Notes under the pieces: generated by a model | Database searches by the model: none | What the model saw: the letters and a program-made list of their open reading frames with translations, nothing else | What the model was told of the DNA's origin: nothing | In this document: positions 51,401 through 58,399 of the stretch, one piece after another | Layout: every line of letters begins with the position of its first letter | Numbering within the stretch: the stretch's first letter is position 1 | Origin: Eulemur rufifrons | Lineage: Eukaryota; Chordata; Mammalia; Primates; Lemuridae | Reading direction: 5' to 3' | DNA: 64,000 nucleotides | Assembly: GCF_041146395.1 (NCBI RefSeq) | Contig: NC_090989.1 | Location: 46,216,501 to 46,280,500, forward strand | Position numbers and translations under genes: made by a program

Positions 51401-52498
51401 TTCTCCAGGTCGGCCTTCCCCTGGATTTGTGAAAGAGCGTTGCAGTTCCCTCGTGCGGGGCTCCTGCGGTGGGCGGTTCCCCTGCCGCTTCTACCCAGAC
51501 CCCACAGGTTGACGTCTTCCCCTCAAACCTGACACTGAAGTCGTGGTAGGGTAGCAGCCGGCAGGTGAGCCAAGCAGATCTCCACTGCCCTTGTAAAGGG
51601 TCTCGCTAAAATACCCTGTCAAGGGCATGGAGTGGAGCTTCCTGTTGGTTGTCGGTAGCGCTATTCCCAGACCTTTACAATAATCGAATAACTACCATCT
51701 CCTAGCAGTTTGCAGTTTATAAAACATACTCAGCAGTTTTCTCACTAAGCCCTCACAGAGCTTATATTTCCACTTTATAGATTAGGAAATGAAGGTTCAA
51801 GATGACTTTTCACGAGGTCACAGAGTTACTTAAATAATAGAACAGGAATTTATACCCCTATCTTCTTGTTTTAAATCTCAGATTCTTTCCCCTTTGGCCT
51901 GCGAGATAGGTAGGGAAAACATAGAGATCTTGAATATCACCACAATCAGGGAATCCATTAATTTTCTCCTGCCTCTTTTTCAGGGGGGAGGTCCTAGCCA
52001 AAGCTGGCACCGAAGAAACGATCGTGTATTCAGACATAGGTAAGATTTGCACAGGCACAGTTTCTAGGTCTCTGGTGTCCCCCTTGCTCTGAGGCCAGAT
52101 TCCTTAGCTGTGTAGTCCCTCCCTGTCACTTGGAAGGGCTCCTTTATTCCCCCTCCTCATTTATCCTTGAGGATATTCCAGGGTCTGCTTCTCTGGCCAA
52201 GCCCTGGGGGTTGTAGCTCAGCTTGAGTTTTCTTGGTTTGGTTTGAAATGATACCAGAGCCAGGCCGTCTGTGCATCTGGACAAACCTGTTTGTTAGTAA
52301 GTTACTTGCTGGGACTCTGGTGGTTTGTACAGTCTGAGGGGAAAAAAATCTCCTTGGTTAGTGAGAAATTGCAAATTTTTAACAGTGCACTTTCCTGTTT
52401 TTGCAGACCTGAAGAAGTTGGCTGAAATACGCCAGCAAATCCCCATTATTAGACAGAAGCGAAAAGACCTTTATGCAGTAGAGACGAAAAAGTCCTAA
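36237..52498 (+). CDS. NIT2: NIT2, omega-amidase (nitrilase family member 2), complete, 10 exons
   Basis: Exons: 36237-36243, 38531-38649, 40391-40511, 41721-41809, 45580-45673, 46322-46396, 47474-47552, 49878-49976, 51984-52039, 52407-52498. Joined length is 831 nt, giving 276 residues, the same as human. One nitrilase (CN-hydrolase) domain spans the protein. The catalytic triad is intact: Glu43 is the first codon of exon 3, Lys112 the last codon of exon 4, Cys153 lies in GICYDMRF of exon 6. The family enzyme hydrolyses alpha-ketoglutaramate and alpha-ketosuccinamate to 2-oxoglutarate or oxaloacetate plus ammonia, closing the glutamine transaminase pathway; it is cytosolic with a mitochondrial fraction. 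All exons use GT-AG introns and no break was seen. The first coding exon holds only two whole codons (Met-Ala), with a strong start context GCCATGG; an in-frame ATG lies 21 bases upstream. The promoter is a CpG island, fitting broad expression. Confidence 0.97.
36244..38250 (+). other. NIT2 intron 1, CpG island tail then unique sequence
   Basis: CpG-rich to about 36,500, then mixed-composition unique sequence. The open frames here (for example 36216-36494 and the minus frame 35983-36582) are GC-driven and not convincing genes. Confidence 0.55.
38255..38466 (+). mobile_element. MER5A-type hAT-Charlie MITE
   Basis: 'gatttctcaacttcagcact', 'ggcagaataattctttgttg', 'gtggctgtcctgtgaattat', 'atctccagacattgtcagat' and end 'tcagaaccgtggct'. 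It ends 65 bases before NIT2 exon 2. Confidence 0.85.
38531..38649 (+). CDS. NIT2: NIT2 exon 2 (residues 3-42)
   Basis: Acceptor GTCTTCAG, donor CCG|gtcagt. Encodes [20 protein letters not shown] and on to GAKIVSLP, the first strand and helix of the nitrilase fold. Confidence 0.97.
39605..39765 (+). repeat. MIR SINE fragment
   Basis: 'acaaactccaggagtgaaag', 'gtgccacttcactgactg' and 'agcacagtgcctggtaccta' follow MIR order. Confidence 0.6.
40391..40511 (+). CDS. NIT2: NIT2 exon 3 (residues 43-83), catalytic Glu43
   Basis: Acceptor TATTCTAG, donor GGAG|gtaact. Starts [20 protein letters not shown]; the first codon is catalytic Glu43. Confidence 0.97.
40567..40703 (+). mobile_element. Alu monomer (FLAM/FRAM-like), + orientation
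   Basis: 'gagctggtcatggtcgtgca' to 'gtgagaccctgtttccaaaa' followed by (CAAA)n tail; only one monomer, 55 bases after NIT2 exon 3. Confidence 0.75.
41721..41809 (+). CDS. NIT2: NIT2 exon 4 (residues 83-112), catalytic Lys112
   Basis: Acceptor AATAAAAG (weak, few pyrimidines next to the AG), donor AAG|gtaagt. Encodes [20 protein letters not shown] and on to KYRK; the final Lys is catalytic Lys112. Confidence 0.96.
41925..42080 (-). repeat. L1 ORF2 fragment, minus orientation, interrupted by a retrocopy
   Basis: 'gtcaatttctgcaaaagaac', 'cttcattaggatttcagtga' and 'aagagttgacatctttgcag' match reverse L1 ORF2. The L1 is cut at AAGTCTTCCT and appears to resume at 43017. Confidence 0.7.
42091..43006 (+). 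pseudogene. Processed retrocopy of an unidentified mRNA (3' end of coding region plus 3' UTR)
   Basis: Bounded by a 10-bp direct repeat AAGTCTTCCT (42081-42090 and 43007-43016). Ends in an A-run from 42995, with ATTAAA at 42976-42981 fourteen bases before it, so the insert is + oriented and polyadenylated. Its 5' end holds an open frame ending [20 protein letters not shown] and a few Lys-rich residues before TAG at 42208-42210; I do not recognise the parent. The rest would be 3' UTR, GC-rich from 42,400. Many CpGs survive (for example ACGCGCAG, CGACTCGACCATCGG, GGCGCGTGG), and the tail and target duplication are intact, so the insertion is recent. It sits in NIT2 intron 4, same strand, inside an older L1. 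Confidence 0.8.
43017..43600 (-). repeat. L1 ORF2 fragment, minus orientation (continuation)
   Basis: 'gatgaattgatccatttacc', 'ggttctcttatagacagcgt', 'aatctgccttttaattggag' are reverse L1 ORF2 words. Confidence 0.7.
43616..43906 (-). mobile_element. Strepsirrhine-type Alu, minus orientation
   Basis: 'gagacagagtctcgctctgt', 'catcatcctagctcacagca', 'gtagagacagggtctaactc', end 'gagccactgctcctggcc'. Confidence 0.92.
44455..45230 (-). repeat. L1 ORF2 fragment, minus orientation
   Basis: 'gttctccagtccatgaatgt', 'gcaaccttgctaaactcact', 'gctatatcatctgaaaatag', 'agcaggtattcttgtcttgt' and 'gaataaatctgaatttgaag' match the reverse of the L1 reverse-transcriptase region. Decayed. Confidence 0.8.
45580..45673 (+). 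CDS. NIT2: NIT2 exon 5 (residues 113-144)
   Basis: Acceptor GTGATGCAG, donor ACTC|gtacgt. Encodes [20 protein letters not shown] and [12 protein letters not shown] long polypyrimidine simple repeat begins 56 bases after the donor. Confidence 0.96.
45729..45895. repeat. Polypyrimidine simple repeat (TTCCC/CTTCC)n grading to (CT)n
   Basis: About 165 bases almost purely C/T on the + strand, starting as CTTCC and TTCCC units and ending as CT/T runs. Located 56 bases after the exon 5 donor of NIT2. Confidence 0.95.
46322..46396 (+). CDS. NIT2: NIT2 exon 6 (residues 144-169), catalytic Cys153
   Basis: Acceptor GAAACAG, donor AGAG|gtgagg. Encodes [20 protein letters not shown] and YAQR. Cys153 of GICYDMRF is the nucleophile. 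Confidence 0.97.
46735..46810. mobile_element. Possible hAT-like DNA element fragment
   Basis: 'gggtgggggacctgcggcct', 'ggccacatgtggcctttt' and 'actgaatccaaattttgcag' resemble a short DNA element I associate with strepsirrhine genomes. No ends could be confirmed. Confidence 0.3.
47474..47552 (+). CDS. NIT2: NIT2 exon 7 (residues 169-195)
   Basis: Acceptor TCCCCAAG, donor GGCCG|gtaaga. Encodes [20 protein letters not shown] and LLQRG plus two bases of Arg195. Human has RSR where this sequence reads RGR. Confidence 0.96.
47730..47945 (+). repeat. Tandem duplication copy A in NIT2 intron 7 (with truncated MER5A-like element)
   Basis: From CCTGCAAGGCA at 47748 the sequence parallels 49243 onward: ACTCTGTTCTCTCTGCCACC, CCAGAGAAGC, ATGCCAGGGTTTCT and GTTGACATTTTGG recur in the same order about 1,495 bases later. 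Both copies run from unique sequence into the same MER5A-like hAT element, so they are a duplication and not two independent insertions. By eye identity is roughly three quarters. Confidence 0.75.
48049..48157 (+). pseudogene. Exon-8-like relic in NIT2 intron 7, possible 60-nt cryptic cassette exon
   Basis: Acceptor TTTTCTTTTACAG ends at 48048; a GT donor (CAGAG|gtaatt) follows 60 bases later at 48109. Between them is an open frame that fits the NIT2 splice phase on both sides (CG|A ... AG|A) and would add [19 protein letters not shown] plus a split Arg. It aligns with the start of exon 8: [17 protein letters not shown] against [18 protein letters not shown], sharing Tyr-Val, Ala, Pro and acidic/basic positions. 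Base similarity to exon 8 seems to continue past the GT (TTAGCCTGACCAC against TTGCCTGGGGACAC, then CGTGGTCTTTACCC against CGTCGTGAACCC), where the relic has in-frame stops. I read it as a decayed tandem copy of exon 8; whether it is ever spliced is unknown. Confidence 0.5.
48391..48427. repeat. (TG)n microsatellite
   Basis: About 16 TG units interrupted once by TC near the end, in NIT2 intron 7. Confidence 0.97.
48497..48796 (+). mobile_element. Strepsirrhine-type Alu, + orientation
   Basis: 'ggccaggcaaaatggctcac' to 'gggcaacagagcaagactgt' and an A-tail of about 18. Contains 'ctagcctgaacaagagtgag' typical of strepsirrhine copies. Confidence 0.94.
49225..49557 (+). repeat. Tandem duplication copy B in NIT2 intron 7, with fuller MER5A-like hAT element (49345-49557)
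   Basis: Partner of copy A. Here the MER5A-like element is nearly complete, from GGGTTTCTGAATAGCAGCAC to ACTTGAGAACCACTGGCTT. Constitutive exon 8 follows 320 bases later, just as the exon-8 relic follows copy A after about 100 bases. Confidence 0.75.
49878..49976 (+). CDS. NIT2: NIT2 exon 8 (residues 195-228)
   Basis: Acceptor GACTACAG, donor CTTG|gtgagt, 99 nt and phase-symmetric. Encodes [20 protein letters not shown] and [12 protein letters not shown] plus two bases of Trp228. A diverged exon-like relative lies at 48049 in the preceding intron. Confidence 0.97.
50545..50690 (-). repeat. MIR SINE fragment, minus orientation
   Basis: 'gatgatctcagcgtgaactc', 'gctggtagaattgcagctca' and 'actggtacttggatccagga' fit reverse MIR. 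Confidence 0.5.
51690..51865 (-). repeat. MIR SINE fragment, minus orientation
   Basis: 'actaagccctcacagagctt', 'ccactttatagattaggaaa', 'cgaggtcacagagttactta' fit reverse MIR; it ends about 120 bases before NIT2 exon 9. Confidence 0.7.
51984..52039 (+). CDS. NIT2: NIT2 exon 9 (residues 228-247)
   Basis: Acceptor TTTTTCAG, donor ATAG|gtaaga. Encodes [18 protein letters not shown]. Confidence 0.97.
52407..52498 (+). CDS. NIT2: NIT2 exon 10, last coding part (residues 247-276 and stop)
   Basis: Acceptor TTTTGCAG. Encodes [20 protein letters not shown] and LYAVETKKS, then TAA at 52496-52498. Confidence 0.97.
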
Positions 52499-52705
52499 AG
52501 TTTATGTTTCCAACGTGTTGTGAAACAGGAAGATACGATTCTGCAACATGATTGACTCCCTGTTGAATTCCTTAATGGAGATCCTTTTTTTTTTTTTTTT
52601 TAAATTTTAGCCTTTTCCTTCCCAGGGAGCTCTCTATTGAGATGATGGAGCCTCAGCACACTGACATTCTCCATGCCACATTAAATAGTTAAAAAGGGTG
52701 TAGAC
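52499..52705 (+). other. NIT2: NIT2 3' UTR (proximal estimate)
   Basis: Follows the stop codon. ATTAAA at 52680-52685 is the first plausible poly(A) signal; a later ATTAAA at 53324 would give a longer UTR. A T-run at 52585-52601 lies inside. The end is a guess from signals only. Confidence 0.45.
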
Positions 52706-53340
52706 TAGAGCCTATGAGCCAGAAGAAGAGGCTGGCTGTGAAGCTTCTTCTATACTTAAGTTGCCTCAAAGCAGTTGGTAAAAGTGTCAGATCTTGGTGT
52801 CCTGGTGGTTGATTCACCTAATACAAATATATTTTGTGTCATGGACCTCTTATCCCACTTGTTGGAGTTGGAATGCATTATCTGGAGAACTTGGTCTGGT
52901 GCTATTCTTTTCCAAGCAGTACTTTAAAGTTCCATTTTTGGTCCATGAGTAGCTATGGGAAGCAAGGTGGTAAATCTTTGGTGTTTATCAGAGGAGGTGG
53001 GAGCCCCTTCCTTCCTAGCAGTTTTTGGGCTCCTCAAATTCTAGAAGGGGCTAATCATTCAACCTCAGACCCTCCTGGTCTTGGAGCAAAGACTGGGTCA
53101 ACAGTGAGCCCTATGGGAGGATGGCAGTGGTGGCATCTAATAAGTTGGTGAAGGCAACTTATTATCAATCTCTGCAAAAGATTTTTTTGATCATGTTAAG
53201 TGTCTGAAAGTCTTACTGTTTTCTTTCTGCTTTTTTCCCTAGTAACGCTTTCTAGCTCCATAGATAAAGAACCACTGAGCCTAGTGGTTGTTAAACTTTT
53301 TGATCTCAGAATCCTTTTGCACAATTAAAAATTAAGGACT

Positions 53341-53476
53341 GAGCTGGGTGTGGTGGTAAATACCTATAGTCCCAGCTACTTGGGAGGCTGAGGCAGGAGG
53401 ATTGCTTAATCCCAGGAGTTGGAGTCCAGCCTGAGCAACATGGTGAGACCCTATCTCTTAAGAAAAATAAAAATTA
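53341..53476 (+). mobile_element. Alu monomer (FLAM/FRAM-like), inserted in an old DNA-transposon remnant
   Basis: 'gagctgggtgtggtggtaaa' to 'gtgagaccctatctcttaag' with A-rich tail. Sequence before ('gttgttaaactttttgatct') and after ('gagtttttgtttatatttgt') resembles the hAT-type element seen at 2955. Confidence 0.7.
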
Positions 53477-53884
53477 AGCACTTCCATGAGTTTTTGTTTA
53501 TATTTGTTAAAGGTAATGGCGGGCTGGTAATTGTTTAACAACTAGCTGTCCGATAAAAAGCCTTGATTTTGCGGATTTCTGTGGTATAAATACTTTACCA
53601 TGGCTGAGTTCAGGCTATCAGCATGATACCTCTAAACACAGGGTTGGGAGTAGATGTGCACAGTCAGCTCTTATGAACTGGTGCAATGCTGCTCTAGCAC
53701 GCCACTGGTTTTAAATAGATAGATATTTATCATATTGGAAAATAAAATGGAAGAATTTAAAACAAAATACATGAGCACACATTCCATTAGCTATAAAAAG
53801 TGCAGACATCGTGTCATTTAACCTTTGGAAAACAGCACTATGGACTCAGAATAAGAGTGAAAAAGATCAATGAGTCTTAAAATT

Positions 53885-54325
53885 GATTTTTAAAGTTACA
53901 ATTGACATGTAATTATATTGACTTCTTAAAAAAATTAAGTACAATTTGTTAAAATTTGACATATAGAGCCATAAGCCACTCCAATCAAGATAATGAACAT
54001 ATTTGCACCCCCCAAAGTGCCTTTGTGCTCTTTTATAATGTCTCTGGGTACTCCTCTGTCCACAATCACGGATAAGCTTTATCACTACAGATTAGGTGCA
54101 TTTTCTAGATTATGTAAAAATGGAATCATGCCATATGTACTATATATATTTTGTCTCATCATAGTTATTTGGAGATTCATCTTTGTGTGCATCAGTAATT
54201 CACTGCTTTTTCGTTACTGAGTAGTAGTCCATTGTGTGGGTATACCACAATTTGTTTATCCATTTACCTGCTGATGCACCTTTGGGCTGTTTCCAGGTTT
54301 TGGCCATTGTCAATAAAAAAGCCTC
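53885..54325 (-). repeat. Old L1M 3' region, minus orientation
   Basis: 'cactccaatcaagataatga', 'gtagtagtccattgtgtggg', 'tttgggctgtttccaggttt' are reverse L1 3' landmarks. Confidence 0.75.
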
Positions 54326-54677
54326 ACAGATCCATTTAAAAGATGTCAAGAACTTTCAGGTAACCCTAGACTGCACTTAGAGTACCACTGCTCTGTATCC
54401 TAGCAGGCCCACAGACAAATTATTATACTTTGTAAATTTAGCACAAACCATTTTTTAAAAGTAGAAAATCTTACAGTAAAGCCCATGTCTGTAAGAATGA
54501 TGAAAGAAGGATCTGCTTGATGTGGATGTGTGGAGCCTAGGAGACCTCCCCTCTTGGATTTCCTCTTATTCTCCAAAAAAACCCCTAAAAATTTCCTCCA
54601 GAGAGCTGCTCAGAATAGTTTGAAAACAGTGGACAAGCCATCCTAGCTATCTTAATGCTATAGAAGCAGAGACACTT

Positions 54678-55275
54678 TTTTTTTTTTTTGTTTGTTTTTC
54701 AGCTCATCAAGGGGGTACAAAAGATCAGGCTATATACATTGCCCATGCCTCCCCATCCCCCCGAGTCTGAGCTTTAGTTGTGTCCATTCCCTAGACAGTG
54801 CACATCACTCTCATCATGTAGGTGTGCACCCATCCCCTCCCCCCACCCCATCCCCCCCAGAGAGAACTTCAAACGTGTCCATTCCCCAGGCAGTGCGCAT
54901 CGCACTCATCAAGTAGGTATACACCCATCCCTTCCACCCAGCCCCGACCTCTGTCCAATACCCAATTGGTGTGAATCCCAAATGTGCTCTCAGGGAAACC
55001 AGTTTGCTGGTGAGTACATGTGGTGCTTGTTTTTCCATTCTTGGGATACTTCACTTAATAGAATGGGTTCCAGCTCACTCCAGGAGAACCAAAGAGATGC
55101 CATATCGCCATCATTTCTAATAGCTGAGTAATATTCCATGGTATACATATACCACATTTTGCTAATCCATTCATGAATCGATGGGCATTTGGGTTGTTTC
55201 CATATCTTTGCGATTGTGAATTGTGCTGCTATAAACATTCGGGTGCAGGTGTCTTTTTTATAGAATGACTTTTGT
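54678..55275 (-). mobile_element. 5'-truncated L1 with intact 17-bp target duplication
   Basis: Flanked by TAGAAGCAGAGACACTT at 54661-54677 and 55276-55292. A T-run on the left marks the minus-strand tail, followed by a C-rich (minus: G-rich) 3' UTR and the end of ORF2 ('gagtaatattccatggtata', 'tttgggttgtttccatatct'). The 3' UTR carries two similar blocks of about 58 bases at 54780 and 54874. About 600 bases long, so truncated shortly into ORF2. Confidence 0.92.
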
Positions 55276-55292
55276 TAGAAGCAGAGACACTT

Positions 55293-56730
55293 GATGTGAA
55301 TTCCTATGACAGGTAAGGTTGTATGCTAAAGTTTTGTGGTTTTACTTCCTTAAATGAATTGTCTTCTTATTCTTTTAGTGTTGTATCAGGTGATCTTGCC
55401 TTCTGGTGCACTCAAAAAATATAAAAGGAAACGAATAAAATAGTTATCTCTAATTAGTGTATAACATTTTATTCTTAGAAAGTGTGTGGGGACCTGGCCT
55501 TTGATTTTACCTTTTGGGAAGTGGAATCTGATCAAAATAAACCCTGGATTCCCACCTAGAGTGGGAGAACATTGCAATCTAAGGCCATGAAAAAGATCTG
55601 ATTAACTGCCATTCCCCTGTACTCCCTGACTTTCTAATGAATTATGCAATGACAGTTTGGGGTTTGGTTTTGGTTTTGGTTTTTTTGCATAATACTTTGA
55701 AGTCTGCTATCACATTGTGGACCTCTATCTCTTGCAGTTTACGTAAGGCAACACATTCCCAAGGATGATGACCTATGTCGTCATGACCTATGTTGAAATA
55801 GGTCAGGATGTACAGTTAGTCATCAAAGTACTGCTTGACTTCGACCTAGGTTTTTGGAGCTGAGAGCTAACAGATAATGGGTGCTGTCTTGGTTGCAAAT
55901 GAATAAATTAGTAACATTACAGGGTTTTAAATGAACAAGTAGTAGTTAGATGATGATATCAAGTGGGTATTTAGGGAAGGACTCCTTGCTGATACCAAAA
56001 GTTAGGTCTGTGCAAAGTATACCAAGTGAAAAAAAGCTTAGATAAGAGTTTAGGTTTCAAGGCCAATGTTCTGCTCTATTGGCAGACCAGTTTTACGTCT
56101 TTTGTGCTATTTTTTTAAGCACTGCTGGGTAAGATTTGGTGCTGAGTGGATACAATGAAGCCAGAGGATGGAAACGGAAAAGATGTGTTCTGTGGCACCT
56201 GCACTAACCAACATATTGCCAGCGCAGCAGGCCTAGTATGGGCTCTTCTTCCTCATGCCTCATAACCACCTTTGTGTTGCAGTTGCATAGTTTTTGTTAC
56301 ATTATTGTCTTCATTCAATTCTGTTTCTTCTTGAGTGAAGGTTGGAGATAAGAAAAAGCCAGTTGGAAGAGAAAGCTCTTTAGGATAAAATGGTCTTGTT
56401 AATACCAGGAATTAACGTCAAGCCCCTGATATACAGTCAAATTTAAAGCACATATATACAAGGATACTACTTCCTGTTCAATAATTGACTTCATAGCTGA
56501 TTCATAATCCACCAAATGAACAAGAATCTGCAAGAATAGAGCACAGTGGGCAAGGTACAGTAAGTTTGCAAGTGTTGTGACCCTTGCTCTTGCTGAAATA
56601 TTTTGAACCCTCCAAATACATCCCTTTGCATTCAGCTACCCTTTAACTCTTGTGTCTGTAGATTCATTCTTAGAGTTCTCCCACAAAACAAAAGCATGCC
56701 GTACTGTAAACTGTCATTTTTTCACCCATT
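55293..56730. other. Intergenic unique sequence
   Basis: Between the NIT2-downstream L1 and an L2. Contains a GGTTTT-type G-rich run at 55659 and a cluster of TGACCT/AGGTCA half-sites at 55769-55805; otherwise nothing recognised. Confidence 0.5.
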
Positions 56731-57420
56731 TTTTAAAGACTATTCTCCTCACTAGAAAATTCTTGTCTTTCAGTTATTTTTCAGACCCCTGCAGCCAGAT
56801 TGTGCCCTCACCATTCTGATGACACTTCTCTGGCAGAAATTACTAATGGTCCATCTATGGACCTGTCCATTTGGCCTCTCTCAAACCTAACACCATCCAT
56901 GTGACCTTGTTCTTACTGTCTCTCTGCTCACTTTTTCATTGACACCTTTGTCCCTTAGATGTTGATGTTTCATTTTTAGCGGCTTTATATCTTACATTTT
57001 GTCCTGAAGTAGTCTCATCCACGTGCATGGTCTTAAATATATGCTGACAATTCTCATACATGTAGCTTCACTATTGGCATCTCCCCACTAGTTTAAAAAC
57101 CACTTTGCTGGACTCTGACTTGGATGGCTCATTTTCAGCTCAGACCCACAATGTCCCTTCCCCTAGATGTTTTGTTGTGGTGGTTTCTCCACCTTCTAGA
57201 AAACTCCTTACCTAAATTTTATGATTTAAGGCCTAGCAGAATTTATTACTCTTGTGTTTCCTTGACACATTGTACTTAACTTTGATTATGGCACCAAAAC
57301 TGTTGTCTAGTTTTTGAGTTCCTTTATGTTCATCTTTGAGGACTTTATGTTCATCTTTTTATGACTAATCCTTGCCTTCATGGGTGCTCAGTAAATATTG
57401 AGTTGGAGTGAATTTATTCC
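56730..57420 (+). repeat. L2 LINE fragment, + orientation
   Basis: 'tagtctcatccacgtgcatg', 'atatatgctgacaattctca', 'gctcagacccacaatgtccc' and the end 'gtgctcagtaaatattgagt' fit the L2 3' region. Includes a short local duplication TTTATGTTCATCTTT near 57324 and 57346. Confidence 0.55.
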
Positions 57421-58366
57421 TACAGTTTGCACTTGTTCTCTTGCAAGTTTTCTGGCTAAATAACTTCTATATATTCTGGAATGATTCCCTTACCCTAAGG
57501 GATTATAATCTGGCTAGATCCTGAGACATGAAGTAACTTCATGTACTGTAGTGTTGGATGGGACCTTTATTTACATAAGATCATATGCCCTGTGGAAAGC
57601 AGTGTTTAGTTAGAACTAAGGTCATCTGCAGCTCAGGCCAGTAATACGTTTCCCTAAATCATACTATTGTCCAAAACAGACACTATAGTCCTCTGAACTG
57701 GTGAAAGATTAAGCTTGAGATGAATTTAAAAAAGGTAAAAGCACACACATATGGAGAGTTGATTCTCCATGCTTCTCCACACATTTTGTGAGCAGAGGCA
57801 TTGGTAATTTTTGTTCCAGACTGTCTTCAAGGATGTTTGCATAATGGACAGCTTTGGAAGATAGAGACTGTCTCCCTCTGGAACATAGGACAGGTTTACT
57901 ATCTAACATAATAAAAATACTTTCCCTGTGATTCAGGCAGGTTTACTTGTGACCACCTCATTAAAGATCTGGGCTGTGATGCAAATCCACTGCATGTGCC
58001 GTATCCAGCTAGATCACTCCAAGTCACTCCCGTGGGATCTGGGGCTCAAGTTCATGTCGCCTGCTATACTCTAAGTAATTAAGTCCATTGTCTGACCTAG
58101 GAGTCCCTTGTCTTCTGCCAGCATTCAGGAAACTACAGTTTGCAAGAAGAGTAAAATCTTAGACCCTTTAGAGTTCTTGACACAGAGTAGATACTGAGAA
58201 ATAAAATCAGGTAAAATTTATTTAACACAGCAGTTCATAAATAATTTAGGCCATGGGTCATCTCTGCAGAGAATTCCACCATGTTCCATTCTGGTCACTC
58301 TTGCTTTAAACCTTCCACTCTCTAAAATGATGCCCAGGAGTCAGTGTTAGTCATGGTCTTCATATA

Positions 58367-58392
58367 TGAATATATATATATATATATATATT
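58367..58392. repeat. (TA)n microsatellite
   Basis: Twelve or so TA units between GAA and TTTATATTTTG. Confidence 0.95.
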
Positions 58393-58399
58393 TATATTT

